DNA of 57,861 bases from contig MNCI01035311.1 in NCBI GenBank assembly GCA_015680685.1, positions 1 through 57,861 on the forward strand. Reading direction: 5' to 3'. Below, piece by piece: positions 1 to 11,998 of the stretch (its first letter is position 1; each line of letters begins with the position of its first letter). A program made the translations under genes and the position numbers. Below the pieces are notes generated by a model. That model had not been told where the DNA came from, ran no database searches, and saw only the letters and a program-made list of their open reading frames with translations. The stretch comes from Gnetum montanum (Eukaryota > Streptophyta > Gnetopsida > Gnetales > Gnetaceae).

Positions 1-339
1 TTTTTTCCTTTATTCATATAAATTTCTTGTATTTTCAATGTCTAACTTCCCATCATAAAATTATTTATGAGAGTTCTTTCTTTCTCTTCCTTTTTGTTAA
101 CTCCCCACACCTTCTTGCTTTCCTTTCATTTTTGTTTCATCTGACACTTTTTTTTATCTTGCAAGTTATTCTTTCTAGATTCTTTCAAATAAGACTAAGG
201 GATCACATTATGTGACCAAGTATTTATGTGATAATGTTTCAAATGATAATTATCTTATTTATACCCAAAATTACCATAGTAATAACATTTAATTTTTATT
301 ACATGAGCAAAATAATCAAAGCCTAAAACATAATCTTGC

Positions 340-1767
340 TTGAATGAAGCATTTGAGGATAATTCATCTAACTTGTTGATGACTTTCAAGTACACATTTT
401 TCATGTGAATCTCTTACTCATTCTAAGTTTATACAAAATAATTCTTTTACTTTATTAAGTCTTTCATTCACAAGCTTCGTATCTATAAGTTCTTTTATAA
501 TCTACTCATAATATGAGGTTATCTTTTTATTCTTAGCCCTTACATCTAAGTTTTCTTGAGCAAGATTCAAGTAGTTTTATTTGAGTTGTGACAACTCTAA
601 ATCTTTATCATTTAAGGACTTTTTTAGTTTAATGCACAAATTTTGAAAAGATAAAATTTCATTGCATAATAGATCATATCTTTCATCTATGATTTCTTCA
701 AGTCCTTTAGTATCCATTAATGGATGACAATTAGTAAGAGCCATGCATATAAGATGTAAATCTATCCTAGTATCATCTACTTCTTTCTCACTTTAGTTAC
801 CTTCATCCTAGTTGGTTTAGAAATTTTTCTTTTTCAAAACATCTTCAATTTGGTCTTTCTTTGAAAACTTGCAAGCCCTAGGCCATTCAGAGGCCATGTG
901 GCCTCTTCCTCCATACATCCAAAATTCTATAGAAAATGCATTAATATTTGAATTTTAAAAATTTTTACCTTGTTATTAATCTTTGATGCTTGATTGATTA
1001 AAGCTTTTTCCCTTTCTTGCAAGTAATATTTGAACTCTCCTAGATAGGAAGGCCAACTCAACTTTGTTATTTGCTTCTTGTTCAAAAGGATATTTCTCCT
1101 TTGATGAAGATTTCAAGGCAATGGGATTTTTCTTTATTGCACCTTAACTAATAAGGTTCATCTCATAGGTAATAAGTGCACTTTGAAGTTCTTCAAATTT
1201 TAGTATGGAAGAATCCCTAATTTGCTTCATAGTCATTACCTTAGGTCTAAATTCGAGTTGCATGGTTCTTATCATCTTTATGATAACATCACTTTCAAGT
1301 ATAAACTTACCCAAGGCCTATAATTGCTACAACAAGATCATTTTCCCTAGAGAAGTAGTCTCGAACCTTTTTTCCTTCTCTTATTTTCAATTTATTGTAT
1401 TCACTTTCCAACACTAGAAGTTTCAAATTTTTTACAACTGATGTACCTTCATAGGTTGCTTCTAATGTTTTCCAAATTTCTTTAGCAATATTACATCCAG
1501 CTACTCTATTAAAAATATATATTTTCTAAAATCACAATGAAGACAATTCTTTTCTTTAGAATCAAACATAAACTTATCTTTTTCATGTTGTGTCCATTTG
1601 CTTCTTGGCTTGGTAGCTAATGTGTTGTTGTTGAAGGGTGGTGTGTAACCTTCAAGTATAGACTTCCAAACTTTGAGTTCCATGGATTTGAAGAATATTT
1701 TCATTCTTACATTCCAATACATGAATTCAATCCCATTAAACATTATTGGATTGGTATGGGATGTCAC
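340..1767 (-). pseudogene. copia gag polyprotein remnant with linker
   Basis: Gag packages element RNA in cytoplasmic particles. The N-terminus (1767 down to about 1680) reads like the short copia gag N-terminal domain, with YWNVRMKIFFKSMELKVWKS. It is followed by a UBN2-like part (about 1500-1380) with W-K-T-L-E-A-T-Y-E-G-T-S. A zinc knuckle at about 895-860 keeps GRGHMAS, but its outer cysteines are changed (W and Y in place of C), so it is probably dead. Downstream (750-430) is a charged, coiled-coil-like linker, as in Sirevirus gag. Several stops and frame changes interrupt the reading frame: the first open stretch ends at 1501 and later parts need other frames. It is a broken gene with no host function to propose. 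Confidence 0.75.
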
Positions 1768-1814
1768 TTCTATTATTCAATCTTGATATGCAAAGCACAA
1801 AATTGAAAGTATTT

Positions 1815-1827
1815 GGCTCCAATACCA
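1815..1827 (-). promoter_or_regulatory. primer binding site of copia X1
   Basis: On the minus strand this reads TGGTATTGGAGCC, close to the initiator-tRNA-Met type site TGGTATCAGAGCC used by plant copia elements. It lies directly between the LTR (1830 on) and the gag start (1767), as expected for reverse-transcription priming. Confidence 0.75.
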
Positions 1828-1829
1828 CT

Positions 1830-2640
1830 TGAGGATTGATAACTTAGAAGTAAGGTTGAATAAGTTTCCCAATTAAAGCAACCAAGGTAACCAAAAAATA
1901 ATACAAAATTTTTATATGATCCCCAACTTGGATACCTCCATACTTGGAGGGTAGAATCTTTGCACATCTTCAAAATTTATTCCTTAGAAAACTTGTATTT
2001 CAAGGATACAATAATCTTTATAAGATTTGAGCTCTACTAAGAGTGTTTTATCATAGGAAAAACACTTAATTCCACAAGGTCCCAACAAGCTCAAAATGTG
2101 ATATAAAGGAACCCACAATCTTTACTAAATGTGAGCTCCACTACAAAGTGTTTTGTTGCTACAAAACCACCTAACCCCTTAGGGTCTCGACAAGCTTAAT
2201 AAAGATACCTTACTGCCAGAAGCACATCAACCCTGTAGGGCTTACAAGAAAGAAGAAAAAAATCAAGAAAAGAGTATAACTTAATTTACAAATTCATTAT
2301 AATGAAGGCTCTCAAAACATTCAACATAGTACAAATTATTGGAACAATGAAGAACAAAGTGAAATACGACCAAATTTGCATGTTGTAACCTTTCTAACAT
2401 CATCTCATGAAACCCAAGGAAAAACTTCATTTTAAATGTGAAGATTGTAACCCATAAGAGGTAATCTCACATATTTCATACTCTTTAGACTAAAACAAAT
2501 GTCTCAATAAGTAACCAAAGAATTATTTCCCAAGTAAAGAGAGTTACCTAGTGTCTATATTTTGACTTGAAGGAGTAAAAATACCTTTTGGAATGCCAAA
2601 ATTGGGAATTTGATTGGTTTTATGAAGGGTATACACTTTT
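1830..2640 (-). repeat. 5' LTR of copia X1
   Basis: It starts two bases after the PBS with TG on the plus strand (the CA end of the LTR in element orientation). It is clearly similar to 50755-51240, sharing phrases such as CTTGGAGGGTAGAAT and ACAAGAAGCACATCAA in the same order. Similarity is visible to about 2340; the outer end is not fixed. Confidence 0.7.
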
Positions 2641-2649
2641 CTACATTAA

Positions 2650-3145
2650 CACACCCCTACAAGGGGGTAAGCCAACTAGGAAACTTTAAGGACAATGTGA
2701 AGAAGTGTAGGTGGATGGATCTTAGCTACCTCCATAGTGGAAAGGAGGGTAACTCAACCTGACATAGAAGAATACCACAACAAAGCCCCTCGACCTTATG
2801 CATCACCAAGCTCACGATGGGTTAGAAAGCAGTTGCGAGAATGACCGTTACCTATGTTGCGTAACTACTCCACTACTTCTGACATGATTAATGCCTATTA
2901 TACATTTATTCTTTTTTTGCTTCATATTCGTTTGATTATGCTAAGGGTCTAATTCATTTTTCATTCTTTAAATCGATCACACCATGTCCACTATTTACAT
3001 GCTAGCATGGCCCACTAAGGCCTAAAACTGGCACAAATTTTCTTTACCATCATGATGGCTTGAAATAGCCTAAAACTAGTGATGGCCCAAAATGGCCTAA
3101 AACTATTGTTATGGCCCGAAATGGCCTAAAACTAAAACAAGATGC
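2650..3145 (+). repeat. non-coding block ending in repeated GGCCTAAAACT motifs
   Basis: No gene is seen from 2650 to 3010. From about 3016 to 3145 a phrase of about 30 bases (ATGGCC-RAAATGGCCTAAAACT) recurs four times. The same phrase occurs inverted at 15249-15305 in element B, and related phrases occur at 8413-8605 and in element C. From 3146 to 3304 the sequence is AT-rich and featureless. Confidence 0.6.
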
Positions 3146-3304
3146 TCCCAAGGAGTTTAATTAATAAAATAAAAAAAGATAAAGAATAACATAAAAAATA
3201 AGTACAACATAAGTCAAAATAAAATAAATCTCTCCATTTTTCATTAGTAAATAATGTTTATAACATTTTTTGCAAGAATCTAAATAAAATTCCCCGCTGC
3301 TACG

Positions 3305-6300
3305 CTATGACCCTTTGCCCGCTCCATCTCGCTCTACCTCATCAGGCCCAGTGGTTTCATCTAGATCTTGTACCATAGGAAAATAAAATAGTCAATTAAA
3401 GGTTACAATAAAGACTTAAATAAAATAAATTATTACAACATCGAAAAATGACTCACCCGAGATGGCCTCGCATCTGTTTCGGGGGGTATTCGGTCCATGC
3501 TTGCCACCAGATGTTGCAAGACCTCCTCTTTCATGATATCGTCCCAATTCCTATCCCCCATATCAGTGATTGCAACAATGTTCTCCTTCTTTATGGTTGT
3601 CCATATCAGTGGTCCTGGAGAAAAGGTGACAATGTTGGTCTCACCCGTGGGAAAGGTCACTTCCCTTTCGGGAGATTCACTCATTGTCACCTATTGCATG
3701 AACCTATCGTAAGCCCCAGGACAGCCAATAATTTCAATAAATACTTCATGAGTATGCAACTTGACAGAGGCATCTCGATATTGGTTATGGTAGGTGTCAT
3801 GTTCTAGTTTATACATATGTTTATGGTTTTTCTGTGCCTACCCCCACTCGTAAACTTTTGCACTATAATCCTTCTAGTCTTGGTTCTTCTAGGCTAACAG
3901 GTCCATCTGCATGCATTATTCTATTATCTCATAAGTGACCTCATTTTTGCAATGCATAGCCATCCAATACCTGGCGTAGTCAATGACAGCCGTGTGCCAG
4001 CTGCCATCGTTGGTGTCTCGGGCCAACAAGAATTCATTCCTAGATCAAAGATCTCCCACCTCAGTGGTAAGGTTGGCCTTCTACTTCTCAAGCCTCTCTA
4101 CACATTTCTAGAGGTCCTCGTTCATGCACCTACATTCCCACAAGGAGCATGCCAAGTATAGCGCACATTGGCTCACTTCATCGTATATGCGTTGAGGTAC
4201 TTCGGTCATCTCTAGTGGAAATTTAGGCATGGCGTTGATCTCAACTGCTTGCCTAGGATCCCACTTAAGATGAGAGGCTACCAATCACACATAGTAAGGC
4301 ATTAGTCACAATGGCATGGTAAAGAAACAATAATTTAAAGAGTCTAGTGTAGCATTTTTACTTACCCACTTTTGGGTTGATCTACTTTAGACGATCGATC
4401 ATGTCATCGACTACCCCCTCCATGAAAGTAAATTTGTTGGGCGTCTCAGTCCATGGTCGTAGGCAGATTGAGGATGGGCCAAAGGCATCAACAGTGGTGT
4501 CAGCTACATGATAAAATGTGTTAGCTAAAGTGGGGAGAACCATAATAGGTCTGATGAATACCATAAATGACAGTGTAAAGCTCCTACCCAAAAAACCCTT
4601 AGAGGTGATAGCAGGGGGTTGCCCATCGGCACACTATCAAATATGTGGTCAAACTCATCAGCATCAAAATGAAGCCCCTCTCCTTCTAGCTAACCCAATA
4701 GCATAGCAGCATCCTCAATGCTCATGTGCCCCTCTGCTACTAAACTACTCTTTGCAAAAGGGTCCATAGCAGGGGCCTCTTCCTGATTACCAGGAGCGTC
4801 TTCCTTGTCAGCAAGGCCTTCCTCATTGGTAGGGACCTTCTCTTCATTGGCATGGGTCTCTTTCTCATTAACTGAGGCCCTTTCCTTTCTAACAAGGACC
4901 CCTTCTTCATTAGTCAGGGCCCTTCCCTCTATGGCCAAAGCCCCTTCATCTTCACCAGTGGCCCCTATTGTAGGGGCCATCACCTCTTCTTCCCCTTCTT
5001 CCTCTTCTTCCTCAAATAATGAAGCATGGTCTCAGTAAGCAAATAACATGAACTTGAAGAAGTTACTACATTGTGCTATCCTACCTAGTGTAACATAGCA
5101 TAGCGAACGTTAACTAAATAATAAAAAACAAAAAGGGGGAGGAAACAACAAAACAAAAATTTACCAATCGAAGGTTCCACTTTGCGAAGTTTGAGCCACA
5201 GTTTCTTCCCTCTTTCTTCATTGGTTCGAGGAGGTTCCTCAGCCGAGAGGGACCTCTTGCACTACAACTTGGTGGTCATCATCTCTAGAGTGAGGTATTA
5301 CCCCCTTGTCACACTACTGGTGGTAATGGAGGTGCCTCTCCCATGCTGTCTTGGGCATGAAAGTTGCATGTCACCCAATCCCTAGTAGTCATTAAAAATG
5401 ACTCCCCAATAGCTTCTAGGGGGTCCTGAGATCGGGTGGTACAGAAGACTTGGCAGATTCATGGTTTGGAAATTTGGTTACAATCTTGTAGTACCCAGAT
5501 CCCATTCTTGCAAACTATCAAGAATTTTGCAAAATGCTAAAGTCAGGCTATGAAAAAGACATTATGTACATTGAAACAGGACTCAAGCTTCCCACGAAGC
5601 TTGACCATTTCAGCCTGCATGCCTTTGCAAAGGTGTTTTGCCCAATTGTAATGAGTCCCCTCTTCCATGACATCCCTCATTATCCAAGCTTGCTCAATTC
5701 TAATGATTTTTCCTTGGGAGAGCAACTTGCGGAAGGCATGGGCATGGAAGACAGGGTAAACCATTTTGGCCACCCATATCCTGGCCTTCTCCATGTAGAT
5801 TTTCTTCCAATCCTTAGCCATCCCTAGCCAATCCTCAATGTCCCCCTGATGGTTTGCATCTATTTTAGACTTTTCTTCCATAGGGAGACCATCAGAAGGG
5901 ACACTGAAAAGATCCTCGAACAATTGGTTGTTGATGTTAAACATCACTCGCACACCGTGAACATGCGTCTAGAAGTAGTCCACCTTCTCGAAGAAGGAGT
6001 CAGCTAGGAAAAGAATTTTGGTAGGTGGGACGTTTGGGTTCATGGCCAAAAAAAATCCATAAGCCCAGCCTCCTGAAGGTTGTGGAAAAGCATGATTGGG
6101 GCCCCATTGCAGAGCCAACTTTGAGTCTCCTCCACCTCCCTGTACTTGAAAAATAGGTTGGTTTCATTGTGACCAGAGGTGATCACGGTCACCTCTTGGG
6201 ATTTCTTTGTTACTAAAACAATTTGCAAAAAAAAAAGGAAGGGTTAGCTAAAGAAAATGAACATCTCTTGAACATGTGATAGAAAATTAATAGTTTAGCA

Positions 6301-8063
6301 TACCAAGTTTAAATGGTGTAGGAAATGGTGGGAGATCCACCAACACATATTCAATGGTGAGCGGCTTGAGGGATGCCCATTCCCTATCCAACCAACCGGC
6401 TTCTTTACACTTCCCATAAAATTGGATGTACCAAGTTGGATAGGTTTTGAACTCACCCACAAATTGGCCTATCACACCAACATGAACATTCCCAGTAGAG
6501 GAAAATTCCCACAGGGCCATCTGTGCCAATGCCAAGGCATTTGTGTCACCGTGGAGACTACTCTTATTGATAAAGAACCTGGCAACACACAAAAAACATG
6601 TATGTTTACATTGTTAACACCTGTGTCTAGCGTAGCATGGATCACACGATAAAATACCTTCATAGAACTCACCTACTGGCATAATAAATAGTTCCAAGTG
6701 GGTTCTGGAAGTAGGTGCCCATGTGATAGGCAACCAACAATGTGTTGTATAAGTGATAGCACTTATACTCAGGCATCTCCCAGATCCAACTTAAGCACCT
6801 CAAGATTTTTGGATGTAGGTTGGAACCTTCTTCCTACTCCTCCCCAATTGACCCATCAGTTAGAAATTTCAAAATACCCTAGTTTGCCCTGGGCAATAGG
6901 GTTTTTGTGATTGTGGCTTCTATCTCTATCGATAAGTGTGACCAAACAATCACACTAGAATGGCTGAGAAGGAATTGTAGGAAGTCCCATGCGCCCTCCT
7001 GGAACTAGATCGCCTACCACTCCACATGGGCATGGGGAGGAGAAACATTGACCACCAGTTCGCTAAGGCATTACAAAACTCCCACAATCTCCAGGACAAT
7101 TAGGATGGGCCTCAACATGACCCTGCATAATGAAGCATTAGACGTTAGCACTGCGTACGAGTGATGTTTACATGTAGCGTAGCATAATCCTTTGATTACA
7201 TATAGTGTAGCATGACATTTTCATTGCATGTAGCATAGCATGATCTCATAGTCACAAAAATATATAAAAAACAAAACACAAATAAACAACAACAAAACAA
7301 GTTGTGCAACGTAGCATAGTCATCAAACCTTACACAATGCAACAACACCTAGGTAACACGTAACGTAGTAAATGAATAGGAATAGACGGATGTGCAACAA
7401 TATGACAATATAATCAACACATGACAAGCATGGCAACGTAGAAAACTTAATAGAAATAAACCCAACAATGTAGCAGAATTGCAAATTTAACAGCATAGCA
7501 ATGTGGCCAACCAAAAGACCTTATGACATACTAGCATAGCATAATAAAAACATTACAAAATTCAAAGAAAGAATTCACTGTGCTACAGCTGTCCCAACCA
7601 TACTTCGGCTGTACAAAATAATTTGTGCTGTACTACAATAAACATGTGTCACATTTGTCAAATTTTGTAGATATTCGAATCCTCTTGAGGGTAGCATGCT
7701 ACGCTAACCTTGCGCTAAGCTATTCTGAATCACCCAAACCCCCGTGACAAGGTAGTCGCAACAATGGTGGTCGAGGCAATATCGCATGAAACTATAGCAT
7801 AATGACCATATAGCGGTGGTGGCCAATAGACAACGACAGTGGCGTAGCTACCGAAACGGTAACCAAAATAATGGCGAAAGATAGGGATTTCATTACAATA
7901 ATGATTACCATAGTCTAAACTACAAGGGTGATGTAGTAACTTACCAAGTAGATGGATTCTCCTCCCACACTTCAACGCGTGCCTGAGATAGGTGTTCCAA
8001 AGTGCCTTTTACTTCGTCCATATTAGCAAGCCCTCAGTGCTTACGTTGGCCTTTAGGTGCCAT
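3305..8063 (-). pseudogene. antisense, multi-exon retrotransposon gene (additional ORF) of element A
   Basis: Unknown protein; no function can be assigned. Proposed exons, in transcript order: 7945-8063 (starts MAPKGQRKH), 6673-7122, 6304-6578, 5165-6212, 4366-5030, 3457-4263 and 3305-3366. Donors are GTAAGT (7944), GTGAGT (6672), GTATGC (6303), GTAAAT (5164), GTAAGT (4365) and GTGAGT (3456). Acceptors include ATGCAG (7123), TTGCCAG (6579) and TTGTTTTAG (6213). Exon 5 encodes an acidic stretch with repeated NEE motifs; exon 6 reads as helical and charged. The protein is homologous to 40777-43905, with matching intron positions. Damage: TGA at codon 10 (CGA to TGA would explain it), a slipped run of eight A at about 6050-6057, TAG near 5970, stops in exon 2, and a frame change in exon 5. 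The last exon reads DLDETTGPDEVERDGAGKGS only if shifted by one base. Confidence 0.7.
7171..7254. repeat. three tandem 28-bp units inside intron 1 of the antisense gene
   Basis: Units begin at 7171, 7199 and 7227, each starting CATRTAG-YRTAGCAT. Single copies of the core GTAGCRTAGCAT also occur elsewhere in the introns (for example near 6640 and 5095). The rest of 7255-7900 is intron-like with no gene. Confidence 0.7.
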
Positions 8064-8110
8064 TTTTTAACTCTCAAATACTTTATCAACCTGCTACGCT
8101 ATGCTACTTT

Positions 8111-8128
8111 GCTCTCTCTCTCTCTCTT
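8111..8128. repeat. (CT)n microsatellite in the presumed 5' UTR of the antisense gene
   Basis: About nine CT dinucleotides between the TATA box (8206-8214) and the proposed ATG (8063). On the minus strand this is a GA tract, a common element of plant promoters and leaders. Confidence 0.75.
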
Positions 8129-8205
8129 GACACGATTGTGCTACATGCTAGATGTGGGCTCTGCGCTCTGACAATGAAAATGATAAGTTTACCAAGGGTA
8201 AACCC

Positions 8206-8214
8206 CTATTTATA
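8206..8214 (-). promoter_or_regulatory. TATA box of the antisense gene
   Basis: The minus strand reads TATAAATAG followed by GGG, a near-perfect plant TATA box, about 145 bases before the proposed ATG at 8063. Spacing to a start site about 30 bases downstream would give a leader of about 110 bases. It points away from pol, so the antisense gene and pol are divergent. Confidence 0.6.
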
Positions 8215-8412
8215 GCTGACGTGGTGAAAAGAACTTGTTATTTTTGCACCCCGAGTAATGTGGGATGCCCGTATAGCATAGCACTATTGTGTCATAATCT
8301 CTCCCTAGAGTAGCACCATTGTCTATAGCATAACAGGTGGGGCCCAACCAAAAATTTCATCTCACCTTAAATTAGCAAGTAACATTCTACAAAGTTTACC
8401 CATTAATGATCT

Positions 8413-8605
8413 CCAAAGACCTTAAACTAGTGACATTTTAAAAAGCTTACACACCATGGTCTACAAAGACCTTAAACTAGTGACCTTTACAAACCCCACC
8501 TATTAATAGTCCGCCACGACCTTAAACTGGGAGCTTTAATACCTACTTCGTATTTCAAAATAGACCTCAGAATGTTCCGGTCTGCCAAGACCTTAAACTT
8601 GTAAT
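8413..8605 (+). repeat. four GACCTTAAACT motifs between antisense gene and pol
   Basis: Copies near 8413, 8464, 8510 and 8581 share AAGACCTTAAACTAGTGA or close variants, spaced 50 to 70 bases. The third copy, with GTCCGCCACGACCTTAAACT, resembles the inverted motifs at 14755-15110 of element B. From 8215 to 8412 and 8606 to 8700 I see nothing else. Confidence 0.65.
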
Positions 8606-8705
8606 TTTTGAACTTGGCCGAATAATGAACAATTATTCCATGTTCCATTGTTTCTTTGCAAATGTTTATTATGTGCTATTATTACAAACAAGTATCACTT
8701 GAATT

Positions 8706-8727
8706 GGCTCTCTCTTATTGTGGCAGG
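8706..8727 (+). promoter_or_regulatory. candidate 3' splice acceptor upstream of RT
   Basis: A pyrimidine-rich stretch (GGCTCTCTCTTATTG) ends in TGGCAG at 8726, after which an open stretch leads into the RT linker. Ogre elements, a Tat branch, are known to splice an intron between PR and RT. The matching donor would lie left of the antisense gene and is not identified. Confidence 0.4.
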
Positions 8728-11409
8728 TTGACCAAAATGGCCATGCAGAAAGATCTACATTCACCTCTAACCCTGATAGGTCCTCATGGCAAGTTTGCAA
8801 GACACTTAAACCTAGAGTCAATAGACTAGGAATCATCCATTGATAACACCGTAGCATCCCTGGAAACATCCCTAGATTGGCCCAAACATCTGGTCTAAGC
8901 CTTAGACTTAGAGGCTAGGGATGTGATCGAGGACCCTCTCATTAAAATACCAGTAATTACATCCAGGGGGAAAACAAGGAAACTAAAACTTAGCTCCCTC
9001 CTAGATCAACAAATGAAAAAGGATGTGTCTAAAGTCCTCCAAGACAATGTCAAATTATTCACATGGTCCTATAATGACATGTCAGGCTTAGACCCATGGT
9101 TAATGCAACATAACATTATCTTGGATCCACATATCAAACTAGTTAAACAAAAGGCTTAGAAAATCAAACCAGAAATTGCACTAGCCATACGTGATGAACT
9201 CACTAAGCTATACCAAGCAGGCTTCATTCGCATGATCGATTACTTGAAATGGGTATCAAACATCATTGTAGTCTCTAAAAAAATGGGAGGTATATGAATC
9301 TATATAGACTTCCAAGATCTAAATAAAGAAATGATTAAAGATGATTTCCCATTGCCAAGTATCGACCAACTTATTGACACTACAGCTGGTCATGTTTTAT
9401 TATCCTTTATGGATGGGTTCTCGGGATATAATCAAATTTGCATCAATCCAAAGCATTAATTGAAAACGATGTTCATGATCCCTTGGGGAACTTTTTGTTA
9501 CACTATGATGCCCTTTGGTCTAAAAAATTTCAGAGCAACCTATCAACGAGCCATGACCTACATATTTAGTAACTACATCCTAGAGAGACTAAGTGATTAC
9601 ATGGATGACATAGCGGTCAAATCTAAGAAAGCTATTGCTCATCCCACCGATATGGATGTAGTCCTGAAGAATTGTCATAGGCATGAATTACGCCTTAATC
9701 CAAAGAAATGTGTTTTCAGAGTTAAAACCCAGCGCATGCTAGGGTTTGTAGTATCGGAGGCAGGGATACAAGTGGACCCTGACAAAGTCAAGGCCATCGT
9801 TAAGTTAACACCCCCTACCAACCTTAAATAATTTCACAGGTTGCAAGGTAGAGTACAGTTCACCAAAAGGTTTATAGCAAAGTTGACTAACAAGTTACAT
9901 CCCATGCAACACTTACTAAAGAAAGGGGTTAACCTCGAGTGGACAACATAGTGTCAACAAGCCTTCAATGACTTGAAGAAAGATCTCTTACGCCTCTCAA
10001 TTGTTTACCCACCATAGAGGGACAAGCCTTTCTACATCTACCATACTACTTTGGACACATTTAGAGGACAACTCTGAAATCCCAGTCTATTACTTGAGCC
10101 ATGCATTAATAGCATATGAAGAAAAATACAACTAAGTGGAAAGGAATTGTCTCACTTTAGTATTTGCGCTAAAAAGGTGGAGACATTACTTGTTCCGTAG
10201 CTAGGTGAACATTATATATCACGAACAACTTGTATGAAAGTAGTAGGATAGCTCGATGGAAAGCGATAATGGAAGAATTCGATTTACACTATATAACCCA
10301 ATCATTGATGAAGGGACAAGCCATAGCTACATAGCTTATTGCCTCACTCATTGATAATTGAGAAACCATAGAACCAAAATTCCCCGATAAACACATTAGC
10401 AGTATCAACCCTATGCCATTGCACTTCAAGGCCACTTTACCTTGCAACAGTGCCTCAACCACGCAAGGTACTACTGCTACCACCATCATTACGTTCCCCT
10501 TGGGGGAAATTCAACCTTTGTCCTACCATTTCATGTTCCTTTGTACAAATAATGTAGCTGAGTACTTAGGACTTCTTAGCAGCCTCTTAGCTACCCAGCA
10601 ATTAAAGATTCAACATTTAGCAATCCAAGGTGATTCTCAACTTGTTGTCAACCAAATCACTAAAGTCTATTCCTGTAAAGCTTCACACTTACAGCCTTAT
10701 TATGATTTGACAAAAAAAATTTTGAAACAGTTCATAATGATAGATATCTAGCATGTGCCATGCAACGAAAACACTATAGCTGATGCCTTGGCCACGCTAG
10801 CATTAAATGTGCCGCCACACTTGTTCACAACTTTACCTACTACAATAACATAATGCATAGACCGTATCACCCAAGAAGTCCACGTCACCTCCATAAGTAA
10901 TACCAACACCCAAGAGTGGTACACTAACGTTAAGGCCTACCTGCAACATGGTAAATCCTCACACAACTTGACATCTGCCCAAAAGGATGCAATCCAAAAG
11001 CGAGCACAACAGTATGTCGTCATAGGAGATAATACCTTATGTAAATGCTCCTTTGATGGGATACTACTAACATGCGTTGGTGGGGAGGATGCACAAAAAA
11101 TCATTAACGAGGTCCATGAGTGATTATGTGGAGGACACATAGCTCCCAAGGCTATGGCAGCTAAAATTAGATACCTAGGATATTACTGGCCTTGCATGGA
11201 ATGAGATTGCTTTGCTAAAGTTAAGGTGTGTGATACATGCCAACGTCATGCCAACCTTATACATGTTTCACCTACTGAGTTGCACCCTACGCAGATCACA
11301 TGGCCATTCCAATGATAGGGACTAAATATCATAGGACCCATAACACCTAAGTATTCTACAGTACATAGCTTCATCATTATTTCCACCGAGTACTTTACAA
11401 AGTGGGTAG
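8727..11409 (+). pseudogene. pol of Tat element A (RT, RNase H, aRNase H, partial integrase)
   Basis: Copies element RNA into DNA and integrates it. Order: a linker (8727-9160) with SGLDPWLMQHN; RT (9160-9840) with MDGFSGYNQI, MPFGLKN and an intact active site YMDD near 9598; first RNase H (about 9990-10330) with VYYLSHALIAYEEKYN; second, archaeal-type RNase H (10413-10850) with IQGDSQLVVNQITKVY and ADALATLA; integrase zinc domain (about 11110-11250) with GHIAPKAM, YYWPCME and CDTCQRHA; and the start of the core, GLNIIGPI, where the first catalytic D is N. The sequence ends in STEYFTKW at the LTR of element B. Stops at about 9158, 9296, 9458, 9828 and 10749, and frameshifts in the first RNase H, make it a pseudogene. 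It is closest in the window to element C. Confidence 0.85.
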
Positions 11410-11998
11410 TGTACCATCCGACATAATCGGTGTAAGGCTGAAATGGAACAAACACCAAGAGATCCTCGAAAGAAATACAGAAGACCTTACTTTCGCTTGA
11501 GGGCAAGCTAGAATGGATGAAGGCAGAGTGCCTTGAATGGTCTACATGCAGATCAAATGAGGACTTCCCCAACGTACACACTTTGCAATGCGTTGGGTTA
11601 TATGTAAACGATGCACATTAAACGTAAACCATAACGTAAATAAGCACGATAACATAAATGGGAATGTAAATGTAAACTAGAAAAACAAAGAAAACTACAA
11701 TAAATATGGGAAAAATGTAAACTATTTTGTATTGAAAAATGATTACATTGTGCACCGGCCAGAACGCAGTTGTGGATTAATCACAAGGCAGACGTTTAGC
11801 CCTAGTGGGTGATGACGGGTGCTGGAAGATGTAGGCTTTGGGTTGTAGGGAAATGCAGTGTCCAAGTCTTATGCCTAGCATACAGAGGTTGATGCCCCAA
11901 ATTTTCTAAGTATCCCAGATTTAGTTTTTGTCTCCGTTTGTAAAAATTTGCTCCCCCCCTCCTCCTTTCTTCTCCTTTGATCTAGTGAAAAATCATGG

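Larger units (their letters stand above)
1..2640 (-). mobile_element. Ty1/copia retrotransposon X1, 5' part, cut by the window edge
   Basis: In minus-strand order there is an LTR, a primer binding site, gag and a gag-PR linker; protease, integrase and RT would lie beyond the left edge. The gag type and the linker containing a MALTNC-like stretch resemble Sireviruses. A second member of the family lies at 49400-51780 in the same orientation. The right end near 2640 is an estimate, where similarity to the other LTR has faded. Confidence 0.75.
2650..11409 (+). mobile_element. Tat-type Ty3/gypsy retrotransposon A, interrupted by element B
   Basis: Plus-strand pol (RT, RNase H, a second archaeal-type RNase H, start of INT) preceded by an antisense spliced gene. 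The dual RNase H is a known hallmark of the Tat lineage. Gag and PR are not seen; they would lie left of 3000, where copia X1 sits. The integrase stops abruptly at 11409, exactly where the LTR of element B begins with TG. Confidence 0.75.

Noticed and set aside
3448-3807. Plus-strand open frame of 119 codons
   Set aside because: Opposite strand of exon 6 of the antisense gene, whose homologue in element C supports the minus strand.
7730-7975. Minus-strand open frame of 81 codons as a gene of its own
   Set aside because: It starts inside exon 1 and runs across the GTAAGT donor at 7944; it is exon plus intron read-through.
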